Shown here one piece after another: positions 25,539 to 33,401 of a DNA stretch of 64,000 nt. The stretch covers positions 1-64,000 of the forward strand of contig CAYQPF010000003.1 of NCBI GenBank assembly GCA_964419225.1. Reading direction: 5' to 3'. This DNA comes from CAYQPF01 sp964419225. Its GTDB lineage: Bacteria > Cloacimonadota > Cloacimonadia > Cloacimonadales > CAYQPF01. The position numbers and the translations under genes were made by a program. The notes beneath the pieces were generated by a model. It did not search any database. It worked only from the letters and a program-made list of their open reading frames with translations, and was not told the origin of the DNA. The stretch's first letter is position 1. The number at the start of each line of letters is the position of its first letter.

Positions 25539-26533
25539 AATTCATGTTCCTCGTAGTAGTCTTGGACATGCTTTAAAAAGCCTGATTCCGCTATTCTGGC
25601 ACCAAATCTGACCGCATTCTTTATGGCCAATGCATTAGATCTGCCGTGTGCTATGATGGAAATTCCGTTCAGCCCGACAAGCAATCCGCCATATTCATTG
25701 TGATCCATCTTCTTCTTGATATACCTATATACAGGAAAAGACAACATGGCACCAAGTTTGGCAATCCAATCCTTATTAAATTGTTGTTTCAGCATTTCAA
25801 ATATTGAAATTGCAGCACCTTCAACGGATTTGAGCATAACATTGCCAACAAATCCATCACAGACAATGACATCTACGATCCCTTTCAGTAAATCTTTTCC
25901 CTCAATGTTCCCATAAAATTTTATATCTGTTTGCTCTGAAAGCAGTTTATAAGCTGCTTTAGTTAAATCATTCCCTTTTTTACTTTCTTCTCCAATGTTG
26001 AGTAAAGCTACTAAAGGATGTTCGATCTCAAAAAGAAACTGAGCATAAATATTGCCTAATTTGGCAAACTGAACTAAATGTTCGGGTTCGCAATCAACAT
26101 TAGCACCGACATCAAGTATAATTTCATGACGTTTCATTGTGGGGAAAGTAATTGCTATAGCAGGTCTGAGCACATGCTTGATACGACCGTATGCAAACAA
26201 AGATGCTGCCATTACTGCTCCGGTATTCCCGGCACTAACGACAGCATCTGCCAAACCTTCTTTATAGAGCAAAATTGCTCTGTTCAATGATGAATCTTTT
26301 TTACTCTTAACCGCACTTGAAGCACTGTCTTCCATGCTGATTATCTCGGATGCATGAACTACTTCAATTCTCTTCTTATCATAAAGATAGCGGTCTAATT
26401 CTTTCCGTAAAACATCCTCTTTTCCAACAAGCAGAACCTTACTGCATAAATCTTCTTTTATGGCTAATACGGCTCCTTCTACTTCAGGATGAGGGGCGTT
26501 ATCGCTACCAAAGGCATCTAAAGCTATCCGCAT
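25535..26533 (-). CDS. plsX: Phosphate acyltransferase PlsX
   Basis: 332 residues. The start MRIALDAFGSDNAPHPEVEGA and the blocks VSAGNTGAVMAASLF, LDVGANVDCEPEHLVQFA and VCDGFVGNVMLKSVEG are diagnostic. It converts acyl-ACP to acyl-phosphate at the membrane, feeding phospholipid synthesis. The ATG shares one base with the rpmF stop (TAATG), a classic coupled arrangement. Confidence 0.95.
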   Translation of the reverse strand: MRIALDAFGSDNAPHPEVEGAVLAIKEDLCSKVLLVGKEDVLRKELDRYLYDKKRIEVVHASEIISMEDSASSAVKSKKDSSLNRAILLYKEGLADAVVSAGNTGAVMAASLFAYGRIKHVLRPAIAITFPTMKRHEIILDVGANVDCEPEHLVQFAKLGNIYAQFLFEIEHPLVALLNIGEESKKGNDLTKAAYKLLSEQTDIKFYGNIEGKDLLKGIVDVIVCDGFVGNVMLKSVEGAAISIFEMLKQQFNKDWIAKLGAMLSFPVYRYIKKKMDHNEYGGLLVGLNGISIIAHGRSNALAIKNAVRFGARIAESGFLKHVQDYYEEHEL

Positions 26534-26712
26534 TATTCTTTAATTTCGATCACCTGTTTCCCGTTGTAAAATCCGCACTTGGCACATACATGATGTGGTA
26601 ACATTGGCTCGTTGCAATGAGTACAGGTTGACCATGTAGGCATAGGAGCCTTGTCATGTGTTCTTCTTTTATCTCTACGAGTACTTGACTGTCTTCTTTT
26701 TGGAACTGGCAT
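26533..26712 (-). CDS. rpmF: 50S ribosomal protein L32
   Basis: 59 residues, starting MPVPKRRQSSTRRDKRRTH. It carries a zinc ribbon with Cys30-x2-Cys33 (CTHC) and Cys43-x2-Cys46 (CAKC), followed by GFYNGKQVIEIKE. It is a large-subunit ribosomal protein. The ATG at 26712 has AGGAG just upstream, and the stop overlaps plsX by one base. The rpmF-plsX-fab order is conserved in many bacteria; the yceD gene that often comes before rpmF is missing here. All four zinc ligands are kept. Confidence 0.95.
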   Translation of the reverse strand: MPVPKRRQSSTRRDKRRTHDKAPMPTWSTCTHCNEPMLPHHVCAKCGFYNGKQVIEIKE

Positions 26713-26779
26713 TATATTCTCCTTTTATTATTTTCTTATAATATAATTAGCTTAACCGAATATTTTTTTGGGAAATTTA

Positions 26780-26796
26780 TGTCAAGCCTTTTGACA
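26780..26796. promoter_or_regulatory. Inverted repeat TGTCAA-N5-TTGACA upstream of rpmF
   Basis: Perfect 6-bp arms around 5 bases. Read on the minus strand the right arm is itself a consensus -35 element (TTGACA), with a weak TATTCG 17 bases further on. This may therefore be a promoter overlapped by a repressor dyad controlling the rpmF-plsX-fab operon. Confidence 0.4.
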
Positions 26797-26853
26797 ATAT
26801 CTGAATAAAAATCAGCTTAATAAAGTGAAATATTTTTTTGTGCTTGTGGCAAT

Positions 26854-26912
26854 AACTCTCAACTCTCAACTTTCAACTCTCAACTCTCAATCCCCACTGC
26901 CCACTGATTACT
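26854..26912 (-). repeat. AGTTGAG heptamer tract plus TCAGTGGGCAGT phrase
   Basis: On the minus strand, right after the deoA-type stop codon, comes TAGTAATCAGTGGGCAGTGG, then about five copies of the heptamer AGTTGAG (one with a substitution). The first part matches 10277-10296. The heptamer recurs in the dispersed repeat copies at 7801-7819 and 29038-29057. Confidence 0.6.
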
Positions 26913-28224
26913 AAATCCATTTATTCCAAACAGATAATATTATCTGCTCTGAAGGCCATTCACTTTCACTGATCTGAAAACTTTCCCCAATCTCTAACGC
27001 AACTTTTTTTCCTGCTTCCTCAGAATCTGCAAAAACCAGCCCAAGTTCCATACCCTTATCGACTCTATGACCAACTTTAACCGGAAGATAAGCACCCGTT
27101 CCATAATTCAACTGAGATTCCAACGTCTTTCTGCCGGCATCCAACTCAATTAAAGCATAGCCGATCTTCTGACTGTTAATCTCTTTTATCCAACCATCCT
27201 GAAGAGCTAAGACCGGAATCCTAAACTTAGCCTGTGGCAGAAGATCTGTGTTCTCACAAATTGCTGGATTACCACCCTGAGCTTCAACAAAATCTCTGAA
27301 ACACTTTAATGCCTGGCCATTATCAATTACCTCTTCAACATTCTCTCCGGCTGTTTTTCTGTCTTTAAATAATCCTGTAGTAATCAGCATTTCTACGGCA
27401 AGTGTCTTGGTTATTTCATGAATATCCGGAATCCTGTCACCCTTCAAGTATTCAATAGTTTCTACTACTTCGAGTCCGTTCCCTACATAATTCCCCAAAG
27501 GTGAATTCATATTAGTAAAAACAACTGCTACTTTCTGCCCGAACTTCTCTCCCGTCTTCTCCAGTAATTCAGCCAATTTCTCAGCCTGCTCCACTGTTTT
27601 CATAAAAGCACCGGAACCGACTTTCAAATCGATCACCAAATGCTTGGCACCTTCTGCAATTTTCTTGCTCATAATGCTGGCTGTGATCAGATTCAGGCTC
27701 TCTACTGTTCCTGAAACATCTCTTAAAGCATAGATAACCTTATCTGCTGGTACGAGTTCTTTTGACTGAGAGATAATTGAAAAACCGACTTTTTCGATGA
27801 TCTTTTTGAATTCCACATCATTGAAATCTGTTCTGAAACCGGGTATAGCTTCGAGCTTGTCCAAAGTTCCACCTGTATGACCCAAACCTCTGCCTGAAAT
27901 CATGGGAATTGTAAGTCCGCAAGCTACAACAATGGGAGCTAACATCAAACTGATTTTATCTCCGACACCCCCTGTTGAATGCTTATCCACTGTCAGCATA
28001 GTATCCGGAAAGTTGATCTGCTTGCCTGATTCAATATAGATCTTTGTCAAAGTTTGGACTTCATCGATGGACATTCCCTGAAAGAATATCGCCATCAATA
28101 AAGAGGACATTTGATAGTCCGGAATTTGTTTCGCTATATATCCTTTGATAAAGAATTCCATTTCTTCCGAACTTAAAGTCTGTCCGCTTCTTTTTTTAAT
28201 TATTATTTCGACCGGGTTAAACAT
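26911..28224 (-). CDS. Pyrimidine-nucleoside (thymidine) phosphorylase
   Basis: 437 residues, normal for the family. The signature SGRGLGHTGGTLDKLEAIPG and the phosphate-site loop KHSTGGVGDKISL are intact, and the C-terminal alpha/beta domain is present. It splits thymidine, and probably uridine, with phosphate to yield the base and (deoxy)ribose-1-phosphate for salvage. Whether it is DeoA or the broader Pdp type cannot be settled by eye. A GGAG ribosome-binding site precedes the start. It follows the cysteine-cluster gene by a few bases, so they form a two-gene unit. Its stop is immediately followed by repeat sequence. Confidence 0.92.
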   Translation of the reverse strand: MFNPVEIIIKKRSGQTLSSEEMEFFIKGYIAKQIPDYQMSSLLMAIFFQGMSIDEVQTLTKIYIESGKQINFPDTMLTVDKHSTGGVGDKISLMLAPIVVACGLTIPMISGRGLGHTGGTLDKLEAIPGFRTDFNDVEFKKIIEKVGFSIISQSKELVPADKVIYALRDVSGTVESLNLITASIMSKKIAEGAKHLVIDLKVGSGAFMKTVEQAEKLAELLEKTGEKFGQKVAVVFTNMNSPLGNYVGNGLEVVETIEYLKGDRIPDIHEITKTLAVEMLITTGLFKDRKTAGENVEEVIDNGQALKCFRDFVEAQGGNPAICENTDLLPQAKFRIPVLALQDGWIKEINSQKIGYALIELDAGRKTLESQLNYGTGAYLPVKVGHRVDKGMELGLVFADSEEAGKKVALEIGESFQISESEWPSEQIILSVWNKWI

Positions 28225-28227
28225 ATT

Positions 28228-28734
28228 TTACTCCATTTGTGCTGTATAGTCTATTAGTTTCTGATATATATCCTGTAATTGTTGTTTCTCTATTTCAAAC
28301 TTTCTCAGGACTTGAAACAGATTGGTGGCATTTTTTTGTGCCAAACAATATTCTGAAGGGATGAGCAACAATTTCTCTGTTCCTTCTGTGATCCAGAAAG
28401 GGAACATCCGGCAGTAGATCGGTCTGCTTTCAGCTCGAAGTGAACAACCAGAATCGGTTAAAAAAATACACTTATTATTGATAGTGATCAGTTTCTTTCT
28501 TTTCATCCCCCGATACACAACTTCAAAGATACTGTTGATCAGGATCAGATTCATATAATAGTCCAGACTGATCGTATCTTCCACAATAAAATCTGATTCC
28601 TTTAAGCCTGTGTGCTGAATGATCTCATCTATCTCACCCTGCGTCAAACCAAATTGACAGCTTAACTCGTCCGGATGATGAAATTCACAACAACCTGTAC
28701 CCTGCTCGTGGCACAATCCGCAAATACTACTCAC
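28228..28734 (-). CDS. YkgJ-type cysteine-cluster protein (zinc/iron chelate-binding)
   Basis: 168 residues from GTG 28734, chosen because AAGGAG lies 6 bases upstream; a TTG at 28752 would place that signal inside the gene. Cysteines group as CGLC, GTGCCEFH, CIFLTDSGCSLR and RPIYCRMFPFW, the pattern of the YkgJ / Fe-S-oxidoreductase-like cluster family. It probably binds a metal or Fe-S cluster. The function is unknown. It starts a unit with the nucleoside phosphorylase 3 bases downstream. Confidence 0.8.
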   Translation of the reverse strand: MSSICGLCHEQGTGCCEFHHPDELSCQFGLTQGEIDEIIQHTGLKESDFIVEDTISLDYYMNLILINSIFEVVYRGMKRKKLITINNKCIFLTDSGCSLRAESRPIYCRMFPFWITEGTEKLLLIPSEYCLAQKNATNLFQVLRKFEIEKQQLQDIYQKLIDYTAQME

Positions 28735-29504
28735 ATTAATCTCCTTTAGCAATCGGTAATTTAAATTTTTCTAAGGGTATTGAGTCAACAATAAAATTTC
28801 ATCACGGCATTAGTGATAGTTTTTTACAAAAATGTTTCTTTAATCAAGCACCCTCAAATCTCTTTCCCTGTCCGTGTAAGTCAGTGAAAGTCTGTGTTAG
28901 TCCGTGCTCCCCATGTCCAGTGTCCAGTCCTCAATCCTTAAATCTCAATCCTTTTCTACTGACCCCTGACACCTGATACCTGATACCTATTCTGGTAAGT
29001 CAGTGAAAGTCTGTGTGATTTAAAGTTTAGAGCACTATCAACTCTCAACTCTCAACTACCTCTCGCCCCTCTTCATCCTTGGTGTTCATCACTTATTTCA
29101 CATTAGCAACTATCATCTTTCTCTTGTCATTTAATCATTGAAATCCAGAGAATCCTCAAAAATTGTAACTACACAGAAAAATATGTTTGAGACTCATTTT
29201 TTTTCATAGGAATTGCAAAATTAGAACAAGATATTTGCTAAATACACACAACAGTTTGCCAAATAGTTAGTTAGAATGTTTTTTGTCCTCATCTGAATAT
29301 AGAATCAATCTCAATTTTGGGTCAATATCAGTTTTTCAAAGGGTTTTACCGAAATTAAAAGTTAGTGTGCCTTAAAAAAACTTTGACAAAATTAATTGTT
29401 TTTTTTAAGAATGAACGATTAGAAGTATCTTTGTCAGTATTAGGGGTAAACTTATTATAGATAAGTGTACTGAAGGTACTTTAGAGTGGGAAAGTGGAGG
29501 TGTT
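28735..29504. other. 770-bp divergent intergenic region with repeats
   Basis: No gene is seen. From about 28870 to 29095 it is phrase-like repeat DNA. It includes copy B of the dispersed repeat and an exact 22-base direct repeat (28876-28897 and 28995-29016). The right 400 bases are very AT-rich and presumably hold the promoter of the regulatory operon. A TTGACA at 29383-29388 lacks a good -10, and TTGTCA near 29432 with TTATAG 18 bases later is a weak alternative. Confidence 0.5.
28944..29090 (-). repeat. Dispersed ~150-bp repeat, copy B (inverted)
   Basis: The reverse complement of this segment aligns through its length with 7770-7930. Matching blocks appear in the same order: GATGAACACCAAGGATG, AGTTGAGAGTTGAGAG, AAATCACA, GACTTTCA, the CAGGT repeats and AAGGATTGAG. 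The two copies differ by scattered substitutions and short gaps. Confidence 0.7.
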
Positions 29505-29882
29505 ATGGTAGATATAAGATTTCTTGTTGTCGATGATTCACCAACAATGAGAAGGATTGTTTTGAATACTTTAAAAAGACTGGGTTATAACGAAATGGAA
29601 GAAGCCGAAAATGGAGCAGAAGCCATGGATAAACTGAAAATAACTCCGGGAATCAATTTTATAATAACAGACTGGAATATGCCGGTTATGGATGGATTAC
29701 AATTAGTACAAACTCTTCGGGGTACTCCTGAATTTTCTAAATTACCTATCTTAATGGTAACCACCAGAAGTGTAAAAGATGATATCATTGAAGCTATGAA
29801 AGCCGGTGTTAACAACTATATAGTTAAACCCTTTACTCCTGAAATCCTCAAAGCTAAAATTGATGCGATCTTGTCTAAATAG
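29505..29882 (+). CDS. cheY: CheY-type single-domain response regulator
   Basis: 125 residues, receiver domain only. The acidic pocket (VVDDS), phospho-acceptor Asp56 in ITDWNMPVMDG, the conserved Thr in MVTTRS and the Lys in IVKPF are all present, and the TDWNMP wording is close to true chemotaxis CheY. It begins a tight operon with GGAGG upstream of the ATG. The next gene, 8 bases later, encodes a CheZ-like phosphatase, the natural partner of CheY. No flagellar or che receptor genes are visible, so the output (motility or another process) is open. Confidence 0.9.
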   Translation: MVDIRFLVVDDSPTMRRIVLNTLKRLGYNEMEEAENGAEAMDKLKITPGINFIITDWNMPVMDGLQLVQTLRGTPEFSKLPILMVTTRSVKDDIIEAMKAGVNNYIVKPFTPEILKAKIDAILSK

Positions 29883-29890
29883 GGGGAGAT

Positions 29891-30796
29891 ATGGAAACAA
29901 AGGGTACAAAAAATAGTATTATCGCCATTATTCAGGAAATGATGGACGATTTCTCTTCTCTAATCTTAGAAATTGAACCTGTTTTAGCACGTAACGAGAA
30001 AGTTGATTTGACAATGATCCAGGATCATTTCAATAAACACGTAATAAAGATCAAGAGTCTTTCTGATAAAGTCAGCGAAACATACCGACTGATTCAGATC
30101 GTCATCGATTCTATCCATTCCAGCAGGAGTGAATTAAAGAAAAGTGTTGACGGTTTGATCAAGAAAACAGGGCAACAATTACAGAAAGTAACTTCTACTA
30201 CAGAAGAAGCAACAAATAAAATTCTTGATGTAGCAGAAAAATTGGATATGGATCAGCAAAATATCCTTAAAGCTTTGGATCGTCTCAAAACTGCCGAGAA
30301 TTCAGAAGCTTCTCATGCCTTGATTGAAGAAATAAAAGGAATGATCTATTTTAACAGTGATGCCGCTTTCCAGATAATCGATTATCTGCAATTTCAGGAC
30401 ATCACAGCTCAGCAGATTGCCGGAGCCTATTCCCTCCTTTCAGATACAGAAAAAACACTTCTCTATGTCTCCAATTCGTTAAAAGAATTTGATGCTTTGG
30501 ATCAAAAAGCTGAAAGCATTTTGACCCAGATCGACAAAAATGCCTTCAATGCTGATGCCAATTTTACTGATAAAGCATCGATTCAAACAGCTATTGATGA
30601 TTTATTCAGCTCAGGAAATACAAGTATCGATATTCCTACAGATGATGGTGTCGTCTTAAAAGATTTTGTAGCAACCAAGGTTGAAGATAAAAAAGAAGAT
30701 GAAGATTTTGATATCGATGATTTGTTTAACACAAAACCAGATAAACCTGCAACCGATCCATCCAGTCAGGATGAAATTGATAAACTTTTCTCTTAA
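29891..30796 (+). CDS. cheZ: CheZ-like protein phosphatase with three CheY-docking-like tail motifs
   Basis: 301 residues, longer than E. coli CheZ (214). It is mostly helical, with a long coiled hairpin. The catalytic signature is FQDITAQQIAGAY at about 168-180; Asp170 and Gln174 correspond to CheZ Asp143 and Gln147 in the QDLTGQ motif. The acidic, flexible tail (about 225-301) repeats a short motif three times: AIDDLF at 234-239, DIDDLF at 274-279 and EIDKLF at 295-300. The last, preceded by SQD, resembles both the CheZ C-terminal CheY-binding helix and the FliM N-terminal motif. It should dephosphorylate the CheY encoded 8 bases upstream. Tail multivalency is unusual and its effect is inferred. 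Confidence 0.85.
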   Translation: METKGTKNSIIAIIQEMMDDFSSLILEIEPVLARNEKVDLTMIQDHFNKHVIKIKSLSDKVSETYRLIQIVIDSIHSSRSELKKSVDGLIKKTGQQLQKVTSTTEEATNKILDVAEKLDMDQQNILKALDRLKTAENSEASHALIEEIKGMIYFNSDAAFQIIDYLQFQDITAQQIAGAYSLLSDTEKTLLYVSNSLKEFDALDQKAESILTQIDKNAFNADANFTDKASIQTAIDDLFSSGNTSIDIPTDDGVVLKDFVATKVEDKKEDEDFDIDDLFNTKPDKPATDPSSQDEIDKLFS

Positions 30797-30816
30797 GAAA
30801 AAAGAAGGATAAGCCT

Positions 30817-31182
30817 ATGTCCAAAAATATTTTAGTAGTTGATGATGAAGAAAACATCCGCGAAATAATCTCTGAATTTCTTCAAACAATAGGATACGAT
30901 GTTGTAGAAGCCTCTAATGGTGAAGAAGCCATTGTATCCTGTAGTAAGAACAAATTTGATCTGATTATCACAGATATCAGAATGCCGAAAATGAATGGTC
31001 TAAAACTCCTAAAAGCAGTTAAAACCTATATGCCGGATGTGCCGGTTATTCTTATGACCGGATACCAACCTTCCAAAGTTCAGGAAGAATCCTTATCAAC
31101 AAAAGCCGATGGTTATTTACTCAAACCCTTCTCCCTTAACTCCTTAAGACAGGCTATTCTGAAAATCTTTAAGGTTTTATGA
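30817..31182 (+). CDS. Single-domain response regulator
   Basis: 121 residues, receiver only: ILVVDDEENIRE, phospho-acceptor Asp53 in ITDIRMPKMNG, Thr in LMTGY and Lys in LLKPF. Its wording resembles the receivers of NtrC/Spo0F-type systems rather than CheY. It has no output domain, so it may act as a phosphorelay shuttle between the kinase at 32073 and another regulator of the operon. It overlaps the next small gene by 4 bases. Confidence 0.9.
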   Translation: MSKNILVVDDEENIREIISEFLQTIGYDVVEASNGEEAIVSCSKNKFDLIITDIRMPKMNGLKLLKAVKTYMPDVPVILMTGYQPSKVQEESLSTKADGYLLKPFSLNSLRQAILKIFKVL

Positions 31183-31436
31183 AAAACAGAATTATCTCCA
31201 ATTATACTATAACCAATGATAATCAGATTCCTCTCAGTAAAATAACTGAACGACCTGTCGTTGTGAAGGAAGCTTCAATCAATACTGAAGATTTCAGGAT
31301 TGATTCTTCCTTACGTGAAGATACAAAAAAGAAAGAACCGGTTGTACAGGTTAATAAGAATGCTGAAGGAATAATAACAACTCTTGATATAATTTGTGCC
31401 TGTGGAGAGAAAATAACGATAAAACTGGAATACTGA
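31179..31436 (+). CDS. Small conserved-looking protein with CxCG tail motif
   Basis: 85 residues with no family I recognise. The N-terminal 60 residues are polar and probably disordered. The last 25 form a short beta-like segment, IITTLDIICACGEKITIKLEY, in which CACGEK could be half of a metal-binding knuckle or a redox pair. It overlaps the receiver gene before it (ATGA, 4 bases) and shares one base with the receiver-SHOCT gene after it (TGATG). This tight coupling on both sides argues that it is a real gene and part of the signalling unit. Its function cannot be named. Confidence 0.7.
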   Translation: MKNRIISNYTITNDNQIPLSKITERPVVVKEASINTEDFRIDSSLREDTKKKEPVVQVNKNAEGIITTLDIICACGEKITIKLEY

Positions 31437-32128
31437 TGAGAGCAAAAATTCTGGTTGTTGATGATGATATTCTTTTAAGAGATGTGCTGTATGACTATCT
31501 ATCCCGTCAGGGTTATGAAGTCGTAGCAATCTCTGATCCTCTCAGAGCTATAGAAAAACTGAACCGTAATAAATTCCAATTAGCAATTGTTGATGTGAAA
31601 ATGCCCAATCTTAGCGGGTTGGAATTAACAAAACAAATAAAAACAATAGACCCCGGTACAATTGTATTTATCATGACTGCTTACCCGGCTGTCTCTACTG
31701 CAATAAATGCCATTAAAAACGGTGCAGTTGAGTTTCTCATCAAACCTTTCAAACTGGAAGAACTTAAAAAACTGATCCATAACTATGTTGATTATGGCTA
31801 TACTGAAAAAGAAAATCAATTCCTCAAACAAAGAATTAGTGAATTGGAATCTGAATTACAAAATATTGGTAACTTGCCACAAAGAGAAATAGACTCAACT
31901 ATCAAAAAATTACTTAATCCTCAGGTTAGATTAATGAAACCTTATATTGTTAACAATGCGTCCACCGGAAAAAAAATTTATCAGGCCAATAGTCTGGCAG
32001 AGGTAGAAAAAAATCTCCGGGGTAGCTTAGAGAAGTTGGATACGATGCTGGCTGAGGGTATTATAGAACAAGATGAATACGAAAAAAGAAAGCAAGACAT
32101 TATCAAAGCAAAATACACCATCAGTTGA
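31436..32128 (+). CDS. Receiver domain fused to a SHOCT-like C-terminal domain
   Basis: 230 residues from ATG 31436, which overlaps the previous stop by one base; a longer frame from 31394 has no support. The receiver (about 1-125) has VVDDD, Asp53 in IVDVKMPNLSG, Thr in IMTAY and Lys in LIKPF. After a linker there is a helical segment LEKLDTMLAEGIIEQDEYEK matching the SHOCT pattern (short C-terminal helix pair with G-I-I-x-x-x-E-Y/F). SHOCT domains usually promote oligomerisation. No DNA-binding domain is present. It overlaps the kinase gene by 56 bases in another frame. Confidence 0.8.
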   Translation: MRAKILVVDDDILLRDVLYDYLSRQGYEVVAISDPLRAIEKLNRNKFQLAIVDVKMPNLSGLELTKQIKTIDPGTIVFIMTAYPAVSTAINAIKNGAVEFLIKPFKLEELKKLIHNYVDYGYTEKENQFLKQRISELESELQNIGNLPQREIDSTIKKLLNPQVRLMKPYIVNNASTGKKIYQANSLAEVEKNLRGSLEKLDTMLAEGIIEQDEYEKRKQDIIKAKYTIS

Positions 32129-33401
32129 TCAACTTGCCCTAACTGAAGCATTTTCCAGCTTTACCCAGGTTATCGACAAGTTTCAAGCAACTTATGATGC
32201 ATTACAGAATAAGATCGATATTTTAACAAAACAAATAGAAGTTAAAAATTATGAACTGGAAAAACGCATCTCAGAAGGTGAAAATATTAAAACCTTTTTG
32301 AATAGTGTCCTGGAAAATATCTATACAGGAGTTCTGGCTATCGACTTAGCCGGAAATATCACTGTATTCAACAGAGCTGCCGAACAAATTACAGGATACG
32401 AAAAAGACCAGGTTTTAGGTCAATCCTATTTAAAACACTTCAGCACTCTGCAAAAGAAAGATACTAAATCCGCAATTTTTACTCTGACCACCGGTAAAGA
32501 ATCACACCACAGACAAAAAGTGATCATGACTCAGGAAGGTATAGAAAAAAATATCGAATTCAGTACTACAATTTTAAGAGACACTCAGTTCAACAATTCC
32601 GGTGTTGTGGAAACATTCACTGATATTTCTGAAGTCAAAAAACTGCAGGAAAGGATGAGCCATATTGAAACTCTGGCTGCTTTGGGTGAAATGTCCGCAA
32701 GCGTAGCACATGAAATCCGGAATCCTTTGGGTGGAATTGGCGGTTTTGCCGGCCTTCTGGACCGACAATTGGACAAAGATGATCATCGCCGCAAACTCAT
32801 CAAACCCATCATCGAAGGTGTATCACGCCTGAATAATATAGTATCTAATCTACTTACTTACACCCGACCCCAAAAAATGCAATTGGCAAAAGTTGATCTG
32901 AATTTTACTCTCAATGAAATAGTGGACTTTTTTAAGGTAGGCCTTACTAATCAAACTAAAGTAATCAATATCAAAACAAACTACTGTGATGAAAGAGCAG
33001 ATATTTTTTTGGATGTACAACTTTTCCAACAAGTGATGATCAATATTCTTAAAAATGCCTGTGATGCTATTCCTGAAAACGGTAATATAGAAATTAGAAC
33101 GATCCTGAACATTCCTATGATCATGAATGATGTTTTGGATGAAGATGAAAAAGAAGAATTATTAAAATTGTTTAGTTATGCAGAAATTGAAATAAAGGAT
33201 GACGGGAAAGGTATTCCGGATGATGTGTTACCCAAATTGTTCAATCCCTTTTTTACCACCAAAGATGATGGTAATGGCTTGGGCCTGGCAATTTGCAAAA
33301 AGATAATCCAGTTACACCGGGGTGATATTCATGTTTCCTCGCAACAGGATGTCGGTACAACCTTCACAATAACCCTGCCCGTATTTGAGAATTATGAATA
33401 A
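32073..33401 (+). CDS. PAS-domain sensor histidine kinase (NtrB/AtoS-like)
   Basis: 442 residues without membrane segments, so probably cytoplasmic. An N-terminal coiled coil (about 15-75) precedes a PAS domain (about 80-190; GVLAIDLAGNITVFNRAAEQ, then ITGYE). The dimerisation/phospho-acceptor helix carries His213 in SVAHEIRNPLGGIGGFAGLL, and the ATPase domain has NILKNACDA, the D-G-K-G box KDDGKGIP and NGLGLAICKKI. It would phosphorylate the sigma-54 activator that overlaps its end by 8 bases, and possibly the other receivers of the operon. The start at 32073 lies 56 bases inside the preceding gene with no strong ribosome-binding site, so the true start may differ by some codons. Confidence 0.9.
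   Translation: MNTKKESKTLSKQNTPSVDQLALTEAFSSFTQVIDKFQATYDALQNKIDILTKQIEVKNYELEKRISEGENIKTFLNSVLENIYTGVLAIDLAGNITVFNRAAEQITGYEKDQVLGQSYLKHFSTLQKKDTKSAIFTLTTGKESHHRQKVIMTQEGIEKNIEFSTTILRDTQFNNSGVVETFTDISEVKKLQERMSHIETLAALGEMSASVAHEIRNPLGGIGGFAGLLDRQLDKDDHRRKLIKPIIEGVSRLNNIVSNLLTYTRPQKMQLAKVDLNFTLNEIVDFFKVGLTNQTKVINIKTNYCDERADIFLDVQLFQQVMINILKNACDAIPENGNIEIRTILNIPMIMNDVLDEDEKEELLKLFSYAEIEIKDDGKGIPDDVLPKLFNPFFTTKDDGNGLGLAICKKIIQLHRGDIHVSSQQDVGTTFTITLPVFENYE

Noticed and set aside
29383..29412. TTGACA promoter before cheY
   Set aside because: No acceptable -10 element lies 16-18 bases downstream; the assignment would be guesswork.
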